Below are positions 27,443 to 35,737 of a stretch of DNA of 64,000 nt, piece after piece. This DNA comes from Sphingobacteriales bacterium. GTDB lineage: Bacteria; Bacteroidota; Bacteroidia; Chitinophagales; Chitinophagaceae. The translations under genes were made by a program, and so were the position numbers. The notes under the pieces are model-generated. The model made no database searches, was not told the origin of the DNA, and saw only the letters and a list, made by a program, of their open reading frames with translations. Position 1 is the first letter of the stretch. Every line of letters begins with the position of its first letter. The stretch lies in assembly GCA_016200915.1 (NCBI GenBank), contig JACQDV010000002.1:62001-126000 (forward strand). The letters are read 5' to 3'.

Positions 27443-28675
27443 TCATTTATTATTTACCCATAATAAACTTCCATCACCATAACTTAAAAAGCGAAAATCA
27501 TTTTGTAATGCATAGTCATATACTTTCTTCCAGTCATCACCCACCAAGGCAGCTACTAAAAGTAATAAAGTAGAATTAGGTTGATGAAAATTAGTGATGA
27601 TGGCATCAGCAATTTGGGGAACATAGCCCGGTGCAACCAATAATTGTGTAGGAATAATAATGTTATCCATTTTTCTTTCATCCATCCAGCCGATTAATGA
27701 TTGCAGAGATTGTTGTGTATTGATTGTTTTATCAGCCAGCTCATACACATCCCATTGTTTTATTTCCATTTTCTTTATACTTATGGCTGAATCATAAAAC
27801 GCCTTCACTCCCATCCAGTACAATGATTCTATGGTTCGAAAAGAAGTAGTACCAACAGGTATAATATTTTTTGAATGAGCATGCAGAATGTGTTCAATCG
27901 TTTCTTTCTTCACATCAATCCATTCACTGTGCATTTCATGGCCTTCCATCGTTTTACTCTTTACCGGCTTAAACGTTCCGGCCCCTACATGGAGTGTAAT
28001 AAAGTGCCGGCGAATGTTTTTATTACTGAGTGATTGAATTACTGCATCAGTAAAATGCAAACCAGCTGTTGGCGCAGCTACTGATCCTTCATTTTTTGCA
28101 TAGATGGTTTGATATCGTTCTATATCAGTTTGCTCAGCCTGCCGGTTAAGATAGGGTGGTAAAGGAATTAAACCGGTCGCATGTAATACTTCCACAAAAC
28201 TTACATCAGCCGGTTTCCACGAAAGTTCAATAACAAATATATCCGTTAGCTGTTCAACTTTTTTAGCATACAAAGAGATCGTTTCATGGTTATACTTAAT
28301 TTGTTTTTCCAGTAAACCCGATTTCCATTTGGAGGCACCTCCTACCAAACATTTCCATTTAGCTTTTTCTTTTTGCATCATGGCATGTGTTATATCTACT
28401 CCACCCCATGGTTCCAGGCAAAATATTTCTATTACGCCACCTGTTGGTTTTTGAAACAGCAATCTTGCTTCCACCACTTTGGTGTTATTAAAAATTACTA
28501 ATGAATCAGCAGGAATATGATCAGCAATGTTTTTATAAATAGCCTCCTTTATCAGACCTTCTTTATACACCAATAATTTTGATTCATCTCTTTGTGGTAA
28601 AGGATATTCAGCTATCCGCTCATCAGGTAACTCGTAAGTAAAATCTTTTATAGCCAGCTCTCTGGGATGTATCAT
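27443..28675 (-). CDS. queA: tRNA preQ1(34) S-adenosylmethionine ribosyltransferase-isomerase QueA
   Basis: QueA transfers the ribosyl part of SAM to preQ1 at the tRNA wobble position, giving epoxyqueuosine. The 410-residue protein is somewhat longer than many homologues (about 340-360). It opens with DFTYELPDERIAEYPLPQRD, the family hallmark (about 11-30), and contains VAAPTAGLHFTDAVIQ (about 194-209), THVGAGTF-like TLHVGAGTFKPVKS, and TNFHQPNSTLLLLVAAL near the C-terminus. Other queuosine genes are not in the window. It is the last gene of a minus-strand group; the small DUF6132 gene lies 52 bp upstream. Confidence 0.95.
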   Translation of the reverse strand: MIHPRELAIKDFTYELPDERIAEYPLPQRDESKLLVYKEGLIKEAIYKNIADHIPADSLVIFNNTKVVEARLLFQKPTGGVIEIFCLEPWGGVDITHAMMQKEKAKWKCLVGGASKWKSGLLEKQIKYNHETISLYAKKVEQLTDIFVIELSWKPADVSFVEVLHATGLIPLPPYLNRQAEQTDIERYQTIYAKNEGSVAAPTAGLHFTDAVIQSLSNKNIRRHFITLHVGAGTFKPVKSKTMEGHEMHSEWIDVKKETIEHILHAHSKNIIPVGTTSFRTIESLYWMGVKAFYDSAISIKKMEIKQWDVYELADKTINTQQSLQSLIGWMDERKMDNIIIPTQLLVAPGYVPQIADAIITNFHQPNSTLLLLVAALVGDDWKKVYDYALQNDFRFLSYGDGSLLWVNNK

Positions 28676-28727
28676 GCTGCGAATGTCGGGGATAATGAGG
28701 AATTAAAAATACAGCACCAAAACACTG

Positions 28728-28916
28728 CTATTTCTTTTCAGGAAGGATAGCCATACCCAGCAGTAAACCAAGTAAAGCACCATAACCGGTACTTCTCCAT
28801 GGATGACTCCATATCATACAACCATTATTACAGCCAATTTTATTGTAATAAATATAACCGGCAACTGCACCGATAATGGTTAGGATAGAAACAACAATGA
28901 TCTTGTTTTTAAACAT
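28728..28916 (-). CDS. Small membrane protein, DUF6132-like
   Basis: This 62-residue protein has two membrane helices: about 7-24, and about 44-58 with GYGALLGLLLGMAI. They flank a short loop with two cysteines, IGCNNGCMIWSHPWRS. The cysteine pair and the downstream 'GALLG' helix match the DUF6132 family of small Bacteroidota proteins, which often sit near rhodanese or thioredoxin genes. Here the upstream neighbour is a metallo-beta-lactamase/rhodanese gene, so a sulfur or redox link is possible. It is preceded by a perfect -7 box ending four bases before the ATG. Function unknown. Confidence 0.8.
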   Translation of the reverse strand: MFKNKIIVVSILTIIGAVAGYIYYNKIGCNNGCMIWSHPWRSTGYGALLGLLLGMAILPEKK

Positions 28917-28920
28917 ACTG

Positions 28921-28928
28921 CAAATATA
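28921..28928 (-). promoter_or_regulatory. -7 box TATATTTG for the DUF6132 gene, leaderless spacing
   Basis: The minus strand reads TATATTTG-cagt-ATG. The box is a perfect TAnnTTTG match and the spacing predicts a leaderless mRNA. Confidence 0.6.
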
Positions 28929-28978
28929 AAAAGAAAACTGCCGGTAATAAAACAGCTGCCTTCATTGAGTGGTACTTA

Positions 28979-30394
28979 CTATAGCATTGTAACCGGCTCT
29001 TTATATTCCGTTAACGGAAACAGGCCGGAAGCTTTTAATCCTTTAAAACCCGGTTTAATATTTATCAGTTTATGAAACCCTCTTGATTTGAGAATTGAAA
29101 TAAAGATCACACTGCGGTAACCACTCTGGCAATGGATATAATAAGTTTCATCGGGATCAAGTTTATACATATTGTCATTGATATAATCCAAGCAAAAATT
29201 TTCTACACCAACAACATGCTCACTATCGTATTCGCTTTCTTTTCTTACATCCAATATTTTTATAGATGGATCTTTTCGTTGCAGTTCAGCCAGTTCGTCC
29301 GGTGAAATACTTTGAATACTGTCAAAAGGCAATCCTTCTTGTTGCCAGTTTTCAAAGCCTCCATCTAAATAACCAATACAATTATCATAACCCACTCTGG
29401 ATAAACGGGTGATGGCCTCTTCTTCTTTGCCAGGTTCTGCAATTAATAAAATTGTTTGTTTCAAATCTGGAATTAATGCACCAACCCAGGGAGCAAAACT
29501 TCCACCCAAACCAATATTGATTGCATTAGGAATATATCCTTTTACAAACTCATGCGGGTTTCTTGTATCTAATAACAAAGCTTCTGTTTCTTCAGCAGCA
29601 GCTTCAAAAGCTTTGGCATTTAATGGTTGCAAGCCACGGTTCAATACTTCCGTAAAACTTTCATAACCTAATTTATTCAATCGCACATTTTCAGGGAAGT
29701 ATTGTGGAGGAGCGGTTAAACCAGTGAGCACTTCTTTAATGAATTCATCTCTTGTCATATTACTGCGCAAAGCATAATTGAATTGTTTTTGATGACCTAA
29801 TGTATCTGCTGTTTCATTACTTATCTTTTTACCACAGGCAGAGCCGGCACCATGACCCGGATAAACAATAATATCATCTGGCAAATTCATTACTTTATTA
29901 CGAAGTGAATCGAATAAATAACCAGCCAATACCTCCTGTGTTATTTCTCCCCGTTGTGCTAAATCGGGACGGCCAACATCACCAATAAACAAAGTGTCTC
30001 CTGAGAAAATAGCTGCCATTTTACCATTCTCATCTTTCAATAAATAGCAAGCTGATTCCATTGTATGCCCCGGTGTATGCAAAATCTTAAACGTTACTTT
30101 CCCTACTTTAAATTCTTCGTTATCTTCCGCTACATGGGCTAAAAAGCGGGGCTGAGCAGTTGGACCATACACAATAGTAGCACCTGTTGCTTTTGCAAGA
30201 TCAAGATGACCACTTACAAAGTCAGCATGGAAATGGGTTTCAAATACAAATTTGATTTGAGCACCATTACGCTCAGCTCTTTGCAGGTAAGGTTTTATTT
30301 CCCTCAGCGGATCAATGATCGCCGCTTCGTTTTCGCTTTGGATGTAATAGGCACCGTGTGCAAGACAACCGGTATAAATTTGCTCCACCTTCAT
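28979..30394 (-). CDS. Metallo-beta-lactamase fold hydrolase with two rhodanese domains
   Basis: This 471-residue protein resembles the persulfide dioxygenase (ETHE1-like)/rhodanese fusions. I start at MKVEQIYTGCLAHGAYYIQ (ATG 30394). The metal site is shown by THFHADFVSGHLDLA (about 52-66), the HTPGHT segment, FSGDTLFIGDVGRPDL and VYPGHGAGSACG. Two rhodanese domains follow. The first (about 260-350, LLLDTRNPHEF...) has lost its catalytic Cys. The second (about 365-465) keeps it in IHCQSGYRS. It probably oxidises or moves sulfane sulfur in the cytoplasm. The small DUF6132 gene lies 62 bp downstream. The substrate (glutathione or bacillithiol persulfide) is not shown; bshA in this window makes bacillithiol plausible. 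Confidence 0.88.
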   Translation of the reverse strand: MKVEQIYTGCLAHGAYYIQSENEAAIIDPLREIKPYLQRAERNGAQIKFVFETHFHADFVSGHLDLAKATGATIVYGPTAQPRFLAHVAEDNEEFKVGKVTFKILHTPGHTMESACYLLKDENGKMAAIFSGDTLFIGDVGRPDLAQRGEITQEVLAGYLFDSLRNKVMNLPDDIIVYPGHGAGSACGKKISNETADTLGHQKQFNYALRSNMTRDEFIKEVLTGLTAPPQYFPENVRLNKLGYESFTEVLNRGLQPLNAKAFEAAAEETEALLLDTRNPHEFVKGYIPNAINIGLGGSFAPWVGALIPDLKQTILLIAEPGKEEEAITRLSRVGYDNCIGYLDGGFENWQQEGLPFDSIQSISPDELAELQRKDPSIKILDVRKESEYDSEHVVGVENFCLDYINDNMYKLDPDETYYIHCQSGYRSVIFISILKSRGFHKLINIKPGFKGLKASGLFPLTEYKEPVTML

Positions 30395-30482
30395 AGTAAA
30401 GTATTTTATGGCGCAAAAATGCCGGGAATTTAAGAGTTGGCCTATGACTTTAGTCACGCAGCAGGATGAGGGAAGTAGTCTG

Positions 30483-30541
30483 TTTGTAGTTTGTGGTTAT
30501 GGTCATAATCAACTACAAACCATAAACCACAAACTACAAAC
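30483..30541. repeat. Heptamer inverted repeat downstream of fabI
   Basis: The left arm gtttgtagtttgtggttatg (starting about 30483) is nearly the reverse complement of the right arm ccataaaccacaaactacaa (30519-30538). The right arm reads as heptamers ccataaa, ccacaaa, ctacaaa. On the minus strand a hairpin here would lie 3' of fabI. The same words occur in the fabI leader and at the end of metX. Confidence 0.7.
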
Positions 30542-30546
30542 AAATT

Positions 30547-31362
30547 TTATTTTTCCATTTGCTCAATCACGGCCTGTGTTACACCGGTGAAGGAGAAACC
30601 TCCATCGTGGAAGAGGTTTTGCATAGTAACAAATTTTGTAAGGTCGCTGAATAACGTGATACAATAGTTGGCACAATCATCTGCACTAGCATTACCTAAC
30701 GGGCTCATCTTTTCAGCATATGAAATAAAACCATCAAATCCTTTAACACCACTGCCTGCTGTTGTTTTGGTTGGAGATTGTGAAATAGTATTGATTCGAA
30801 CTTTATTACGAACACCATAATGATAACCAAAACTCCTGGTAACACTTTCCAATAAGGCTTTTGCATCCGCCATTTCATTATAATCAGGAAACACTCTTTG
30901 TGCTGCGATATAAGTTAATGCCACCACACTTCCCCAATCACTGATAGCATCCATATCCCATGCAGTGCGTAACACACGGTGTAAACTCATGGCAGATATG
31001 TCAAGTGTTTTTTGGTTCCACAAATAATCCATCTCTGTATAATGTTTGCCCTTACGAACATTTAAACTCATACCAATGGAATGCAGTACAAAATCAACCT
31101 TACCGCCAAAATGTTCCATAGCTTTGGTAAAAAGATTTTTCAGATCATCCATGCTGGTAACATCGGCCGGTATTACCGGGGCATTGCCGCAAGTTTCAGC
31201 CAGCTTATTGATTTCTCCCATACGCAATGCAACGGGAGCGTTGGTTAATACTAACTGTGCACCTTCATCATAAGCTTTTAAAGCCGTACGCCAGGCTATT
31301 GATTTTTCGTCCAATGCACCAAAGATGATTCCTTTCTTTCCTTTGAGTAAGTTATTTCCCAT
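30547..31362 (-). CDS. fabI: Enoyl-[acyl-carrier-protein] reductase (NADH) FabI
   Basis: FabI carries out the last reduction of each fatty-acid elongation cycle. The 271-residue short-chain dehydrogenase-type protein opens with GKKGIIFGALDEKSIAW (nucleotide-binding loop, about 8-24). The catalytic Tyr and Lys are in PDYNEMADAKALLES (Y-x6-K, about residues 157-164), with the expected SIGMSL and GSGVKGF segments. It is the triclosan-target type, not FabV or FabL, judging by the Y-x6-K spacing and length. Related heptamer repeats lie on both sides: one in the 5' leader, one after the stop codon. A -7 box is present upstream. Confidence 0.95.
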   Translation of the reverse strand: MGNNLLKGKKGIIFGALDEKSIAWRTALKAYDEGAQLVLTNAPVALRMGEINKLAETCGNAPVIPADVTSMDDLKNLFTKAMEHFGGKVDFVLHSIGMSLNVRKGKHYTEMDYLWNQKTLDISAMSLHRVLRTAWDMDAISDWGSVVALTYIAAQRVFPDYNEMADAKALLESVTRSFGYHYGVRNKVRINTISQSPTKTTAGSGVKGFDGFISYAEKMSPLGNASADDCANYCITLFSDLTKFVTMQNLFHDGGFSFTGVTQAVIEQMEK

Positions 31363-31367
31363 AATTA

Positions 31368-31402
31368 CAGTTTGTGGTTTATGGTTTTTAGTTTGTTGTT
31401 TT
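31368..31402. repeat. Heptamer repeat in the fabI leader
   Basis: On the minus strand the words aacaaac, taaaaac, cataaac and cacaaac follow in tandem between the -7 box and the fabI ATG. They match the family seen at 30519-30541 and 62283-62318. The repeat would be transcribed as part of the 5' untranslated region. Confidence 0.65.
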
Positions 31403-31405
31403 GGG

Positions 31406-31413
31406 CAAAAATA
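31406..31413 (-). promoter_or_regulatory. -7 box TATTTTTG for fabI
   Basis: TATTTTTG on the minus strand predicts transcription from about 31401 and a leader of about 38 nt that consists of the heptamer repeat. No -33 TTG is clear. Confidence 0.5.
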
Positions 31414-31425
31414 GTGGTTCTTTTT

Positions 31426-31632
31426 TTAATGCTTTAGTTGTAATAATTTGAAGAAAATAAATAGTGTAATAGTGACATAAGCAAGAGCAGATGGTAGCAT
31501 TACAACCAGGTATAAAAGGAAGGTTTTAAAACTTTTCCGTGGGTTTATTTTCCTCTTCAGATACAGGTCAAAATAATAAAAAGGGATGCTGATGATTACC
31601 ACAGGCGTAAGTAATGTAATAATATTATTCAT
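31426..31632 (-). CDS. Small two-helix membrane protein
   Basis: This 68-residue protein has two predicted helices (about 4-24 and 38-64) separated by a basic loop KRKINPRKSFKT. The ATG at 31632 is preceded by gcagga on the minus strand, an acceptable ribosome-binding site. It lies between fabI and recN on the same strand, and short octamer repeats occur just upstream. I do not recognise the family; the hydrophobic profile and clean spacing support a real gene of unknown function. Confidence 0.6.
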   Translation of the reverse strand: MNNIITLLTPVVIISIPFYYFDLYLKRKINPRKSFKTFLLYLVVMLPSALAYVTITLFIFFKLLQLKH

Positions 31633-31644
31633 TCCTGCATCAAA

Positions 31645-31672
31645 ATTTTCAAATCTTCAAATCTTGAAATTT
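31645..31672. repeat. Octamer repeat (ttcaaatc) between recN and a small gene
   Basis: About three tandem octamers, ttcaaatc, ttcaaatc and ttgaaatt, fill the spacer right up to the recN stop codon. The same words occur at 38306-38340. Confidence 0.55.
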
Positions 31673-31673
31673 T

Positions 31674-33329
31674 TTATCCCTCCACCATTTCTTTGGCAAT
31701 CTTCATGGATGCATCACTTACCTGCTCACCGCTCAGCATTTTGGCAATGGCTTCTACCCTTTCCTTTTCATTCAATCGGCGAACATGTGTCTTTATCTTA
31801 CCCAAACTTTCTTTCTTATAAACAAAATAATGCGCATCTGCTTTAGCAGCAATTTGTGGTTGATGGGTGATGGAAATAACCTGGTGTTTCTTTGCCAGTC
31901 CCTTCATAATAATTCCGACTTGTCTTGCTGCTTCGCCACTGATGCCCGTATCAATCTCATCAAATATTAGTGTGGGCATAGAGACAGATTGAGCCACCAG
32001 TGATTTAATAGACAACATCAAACGGCTTAATTCACCACCGCTGGCTACTTTACTTACTGGTTCAAAACGGTTGCTTTTGTTGGCATCAAACAAAAATTCA
32101 ATCGCATCAGCACCCGATAAATTCAACACCACTGGTTTTATCTGCACTTTTAATCTTGCATTGGGCATGCCTACCTGCAACAGCAGTTTGTTTACTTTAT
32201 CTTCTAATGGTTTTATTTGTTTGGTTCGTTGCTCAGTTAGTTTGGATGCAGTGCTTGTTGCTTCTTTTAATAATTGTTCGGTTTCTTTTGCTTTTTTGCT
32301 GATTGATTCTTCGATATTCAATACTTGTTGCAGCTTGTTTTCCAAATCAGCTTGTATAGCTAATAATTCATTGGTTGTTTTCACGCCGTGCTTCTTCAGC
32401 AATTTATAACCAGCAGAAATACGTTCATTTACTTCTTCAATTCGTTTAGCATCATAATTAACCGAATCATTAATGCGTTCCAGCTCGGATGCTATATCGC
32501 TTAATTCTATTTGAGAGGATTGTAATCGCTGCACTAACTCAGGGAACCTGTTATGCAGCTCAGTAAATGCATTCAATTGATTTACCAGTAATTTTAATTG
32601 CTGAATGATGGGCTGATCTCCTTCACTTAAATTATAAGTGGCAGCTGACAAAGCATTCTTAATATCTTCTGAGCTGTTGAGTAATTTTAATTCAGTTTCT
32701 AAATCTTCCAGTTCATTTTCTTTCAACGAAACTTCTTCCAGCTCACTGAATAAAAATTTATAATAATCTAACTCTTTGTTGGCAGTGCTTTGTTTAGCCG
32801 TTAATTCTTCCCATTCTTTTTTAATAGCCTGGTATTTTTTATAAACAGATTGGTATTGCAGTAATAAATTTTCATTGCCAGCTAATGCATCCAGTACTTC
32901 CCGCTGAAAATCGTTTTCAGTTAATTCGAGTGTATCAAATTGCTGATGCAAATCAACCAGTAAAGAAGATAGTTGCTGCAATTGAGAAAGATTTACCGGT
33001 GTATCGTTGATGAAGGCTCTTGATTTTCCATTAGCGGCTATTTCCCTGCGAACCATCAACTCTTCCGTTTCGTCCAAGTCATTTGCTTTTAAAAATGATT
33101 TCACTTCCTTCTTCTCAGCAGTACCAAAGCTTCCTTCAATTACACATTTCTTTTCTTTGTCAGATAAAACAGAAGTGTCAGCCCGGTTGCCGAGTATCAA
33201 ACCCAATGCGCCCATTAATATAGATTTACCTGCACCTGTTTCTCCGGTAATAATATTGAGCTGAGAAGAGAAATCAATCGTCAGCTCATCAATTATCGCA
33301 TAATTCTGTATGTGAAGATTCTTCAACAT
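31674..33329 (-). CDS. recN: DNA repair protein RecN
   Basis: RecN is an SMC-like ATPase that acts at double-strand breaks. The 551-residue length is typical. The Walker A loop GETGAGKSILMGALGLILG lies at about 29-47. A long coiled coil runs from about 155 to 375. The C-terminal ATPase half has ASGGELSRLMLSIK (signature motif, about 428-441), LIFDEIDTGISGEAA (Walker B) and SITHQPQIAAKADAHY. It starts MLKNLHIQNYAIIDEL, as in other RecN proteins. The spacer towards the TPR gene contains a 28-bp perfect palindrome. No SOS-type box is recognisable. Confidence 0.95.
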   Translation of the reverse strand: MLKNLHIQNYAIIDELTIDFSSQLNIITGETGAGKSILMGALGLILGNRADTSVLSDKEKKCVIEGSFGTAEKKEVKSFLKANDLDETEELMVRREIAANGKSRAFINDTPVNLSQLQQLSSLLVDLHQQFDTLELTENDFQREVLDALAGNENLLLQYQSVYKKYQAIKKEWEELTAKQSTANKELDYYKFLFSELEEVSLKENELEDLETELKLLNSSEDIKNALSAATYNLSEGDQPIIQQLKLLVNQLNAFTELHNRFPELVQRLQSSQIELSDIASELERINDSVNYDAKRIEEVNERISAGYKLLKKHGVKTTNELLAIQADLENKLQQVLNIEESISKKAKETEQLLKEATSTASKLTEQRTKQIKPLEDKVNKLLLQVGMPNARLKVQIKPVVLNLSGADAIEFLFDANKSNRFEPVSKVASGGELSRLMLSIKSLVAQSVSMPTLIFDEIDTGISGEAARQVGIIMKGLAKKHQVISITHQPQIAAKADAHYFVYKKESLGKIKTHVRRLNEKERVEAIAKMLSGEQVSDASMKIAKEMVEG

Positions 33330-33345
33330 GAAATGCTAAGATATA

Positions 33346-33391
33346 TAATTAGCCAATGTGAAAATATCGCAATTGCGCAATTGCGATATTA
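33346..33391. repeat. 9-nt-word repeat with a perfect 28-bp palindrome
   Basis: The words aattagcca and atgtgaaaa (same family as between iscS-iscU and grpE-dnaJ) run into a perfect palindrome at 33363-33390, two 14-nt arms starting aatatcgcaattgc with no loop. It lies between the TPR gene stop codon and the recN ATG. It could act as a terminator-like cruciform or a protein site. Confidence 0.7.
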
Positions 33392-33401
33392 AGAAATTAA
33401 G

Positions 33402-34892
33402 TCATTCATTTTTACACCTTGCAATGCCGGCTTTGGCTTTTTGGTCTAATGAGTTTTTATAATCATGGTCATCCATATCAAGGCAACGCTGGTACCATTT
33501 GATAGCTTCTGCTTTATCGCCTTTTTCCTCGTAAATAAACCCTGATTGAATAGCAGCCCTGGCAGCAAAATATTGTTTTAATTGCTCTCCATTGTTGATG
33601 GTATAAACATAAGCCTGAATTGCCTCGGCTGTTCTTCCCATATCATCATAAATTCTTGCCAGCCGGTAGCTGAATTCAACTTTTTCTTCCAAAACAGTAA
33701 AGTCGTTGGCGGATTTACCATTTAACATTGCTAATGCTTCGCTATTGTAACCTCCATCATTCAGCAGTCTTGCTTTTAATAAAAGAATGAATGGCCACTT
33801 ACCGGTTTTAGCTTCTTTCTGTGCCTGTTTATCTGCTTCACTATCGGTGTTTCCATTTGCTATTACCAGCTTACAATACTTCTCTGCTTCCGTCATATTT
33901 CCTTTGAGGTAATAATACCAGCTTAACTTTTGCAAAGCATCTTTCACATAAAATTTTCCTTTAAAATTATCAATAAAGCGTTGCAGGTAAATATTAGCAT
34001 CAGTCTCCAAATGATTTAGTTTGGCATATCCCATTTCCAAATCCCATATGGAAATTTTTAAGTATTCGTTGGAAGGATTTCGCTGCTGAATAATTTGTTT
34101 GGCATAAGCCGATTGTTTATCGTTGATAGCAAGGTTAGCAGTCATGTAAGCATAAAGATGATTGTTCACCACATCCAGCTGCTGTTGTTTGATGTATTGC
34201 AATACTTCTTCTTTATCGTTGAGCAAATGAAACTTCAGATAAGCATAATAAAAAACTGCTTCTTCTTTAAACACTGGCATCCATGCATCATTTGAATTTA
34301 AAAATCCTTCCAGCAATCCCATACCATCTTTAATACTTCCTTTCATTCCCAATAAATTGCTCAGCCATTTATATCCATCCGGAATAGTACCGGCTACTGT
34401 TTGCATGGCGCCATATAACATATTGTTGGGTTGAAAGGAAGGAAATTTTTCTTTATTGGCTTTCACCTGTAAATAGGAACGGCGAAACTGCCAGCCGGCA
34501 TCCCAGCGATAGCCAAATTTTACTTTCACCGCTGCCCATTGAAAATTGATAATTGCTTTAGTGTATTTATAAAATGGGGAATTAGCCGGACCTTCATCCA
34601 TCTTATCTAATCTGTCAGAAAGATTTTTAATTCTTGCTTTATATTCTGCCGGGTCTTCATTAAAAAACAATTCAAAGAAGTCAATATAGTTTTCAATAAA
34701 GTATGGAATAAGATTATCCGGGTTTGATTTCTTTTCTGCATTCAATATTTCCTGCCCGGCATTTAGTTTCAGTTTTACTATTTCTTTATAAGCCCGTAAA
34801 CAGTTGGTATTAAAATCAAATTTCTTTTCTGCCTGTACTGATACAGAAAGAAAAATCAGCAATGCAAAAATGAAGAAGAAGTATTTATTCAC
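33402..34892 (-). CDS. Exported tetratricopeptide-repeat protein
   Basis: This 496-residue protein has a signal peptide (FALLIFLSVSVQA, cleavage near residue 21) and a mainly helical body. TPR-like helical pairs are clear in the C-terminal half, for example YYLKGNMTEAEKYCKLVIA (about 335-353), RIYDDMGRTAEAIQAYVYTI and GFIYEEKGDKAEAIKWYQRC. The start codon is GTG at 34892, the only one that gives the full signal peptide. It probably acts in the periplasm or on the outer membrane as a scaffold. The function is unknown, and neither neighbour (recN, zinc-ribbon protein) suggests one. Confidence 0.75.
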   Translation of the reverse strand: MNKYFFFIFALLIFLSVSVQAEKKFDFNTNCLRAYKEIVKLKLNAGQEILNAEKKSNPDNLIPYFIENYIDFFELFFNEDPAEYKARIKNLSDRLDKMDEGPANSPFYKYTKAIINFQWAAVKVKFGYRWDAGWQFRRSYLQVKANKEKFPSFQPNNMLYGAMQTVAGTIPDGYKWLSNLLGMKGSIKDGMGLLEGFLNSNDAWMPVFKEEAVFYYAYLKFHLLNDKEEVLQYIKQQQLDVVNNHLYAYMTANLAINDKQSAYAKQIIQQRNPSNEYLKISIWDLEMGYAKLNHLETDANIYLQRFIDNFKGKFYVKDALQKLSWYYYLKGNMTEAEKYCKLVIANGNTDSEADKQAQKEAKTGKWPFILLLKARLLNDGGYNSEALAMLNGKSANDFTVLEEKVEFSYRLARIYDDMGRTAEAIQAYVYTINNGEQLKQYFAARAAIQSGFIYEEKGDKAEAIKWYQRCLDMDDHDYKNSLDQKAKAGIARCKNE

Positions 34893-34980
34893 GGAACGTA
34901 AAAATCAATCAAAACATTAAATCATCCAAAAGAAAAAGGCACCGTTACTACGATGCCTTTAAATATTATGAATTGTAAAA

Positions 34981-35736
34981 TTATTTTACCTCAATTGAAT
35001 CATGCAAATCGCTATCTACTAAAATACGACCACAGTTTTCGCAAACGATAATTTTCTTGCGTTGCTTAATTTCACTCTGGCGTTGAGGAGGAATAGAGTT
35101 GTAGCAACCACCACAAGCATCACGAACGATAGGAACAACAGCTAAACCATTTCGGTAATTTTTACGTATACGGTCGAAGCTAATAAGTAAGCGGTCTTCC
35201 ACAGCTTGTCTTGCTTCATTATCTAATTTTTCATAGTGCTTTTCTTCCTTATTAGTTTCACCGATAATTTTTTCCAGCTCACCTTTTTTATGATTCAGGT
35301 TACCTTCTTTACCAGCAATGGCTTTTTTAGCAGATTCTAAATGCTTGGTTTTTTCAGCTATTTCTTCAGTTGCATCTTTGATATGCTTTTCCGAAAGTTT
35401 TACTTCCAGCGTTTGCATTTCAATTTCTTTGTTAATGGCTTCAAACTCACGACTGTTTTTTACATTGTCGCTTTGCTTTTCATATTTCTTAATCAAAGCT
35501 TCCGCTTCCTTCATCGCATCTTTTTTACTGCTGATGAATTCCTGAATACCGTTCAGTTCTTCTTCAATCCTTGTTCTACGTGCATGCAAACCCTGAATTT
35601 CATCTTCCAGGTCGCTTACTTCCATTGGAAGTTCACCACGCAGAATTTGGATTTCATCCAGCTTGCTTTCTATTTTTTGTACAGTAATGAGGGAAACTAA
35701 TTTTTCTTCTACTGAGAATTCTTTTACATGTGCCAT
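34981..35736 (-). CDS. Coiled-coil protein with C-terminal zinc ribbon
   Basis: This 251-residue protein consists of a long coiled coil (about 12-190) followed by a C4 zinc ribbon, with CGGCYNSIPPQ (about 207-217) and VCENCGRILV near the end. This is the CT398-like/zf-RING_7 type found across bacteria, sometimes linked to flagellar or secretion functions, with no agreed biochemical role. I start at MAHVKEFSVEEKL (ATG 35736), because upstream in-frame codons lie inside the nif3 gene. The ATG begins one base after the nif3 stop codon, which indicates an operon with translational coupling. Confidence 0.88.
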   Translation of the reverse strand: MAHVKEFSVEEKLVSLITVQKIESKLDEIQILRGELPMEVSDLEDEIQGLHARRTRIEEELNGIQEFISSKKDAMKEAEALIKKYEKQSDNVKNSREFEAINKEIEMQTLEVKLSEKHIKDATEEIAEKTKHLESAKKAIAGKEGNLNHKKGELEKIIGETNKEEKHYEKLDNEARQAVEDRLLISFDRIRKNYRNGLAVVPIVRDACGGCYNSIPPQRQSEIKQRKKIIVCENCGRILVDSDLHDSIEVK

Positions 35737-35737
35737 A

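Noticed and set aside
31586-31846. 86-codon plus-strand frame across the recN 3' end
   Set aside because: It overlaps recN and the small membrane-protein gene in antisense and has no family features.
32071-32409. 112-codon plus-strand frame inside recN
   Set aside because: It is antisense to the recN coiled coil; the Leu/Ser-rich composition is expected from reverse reading.
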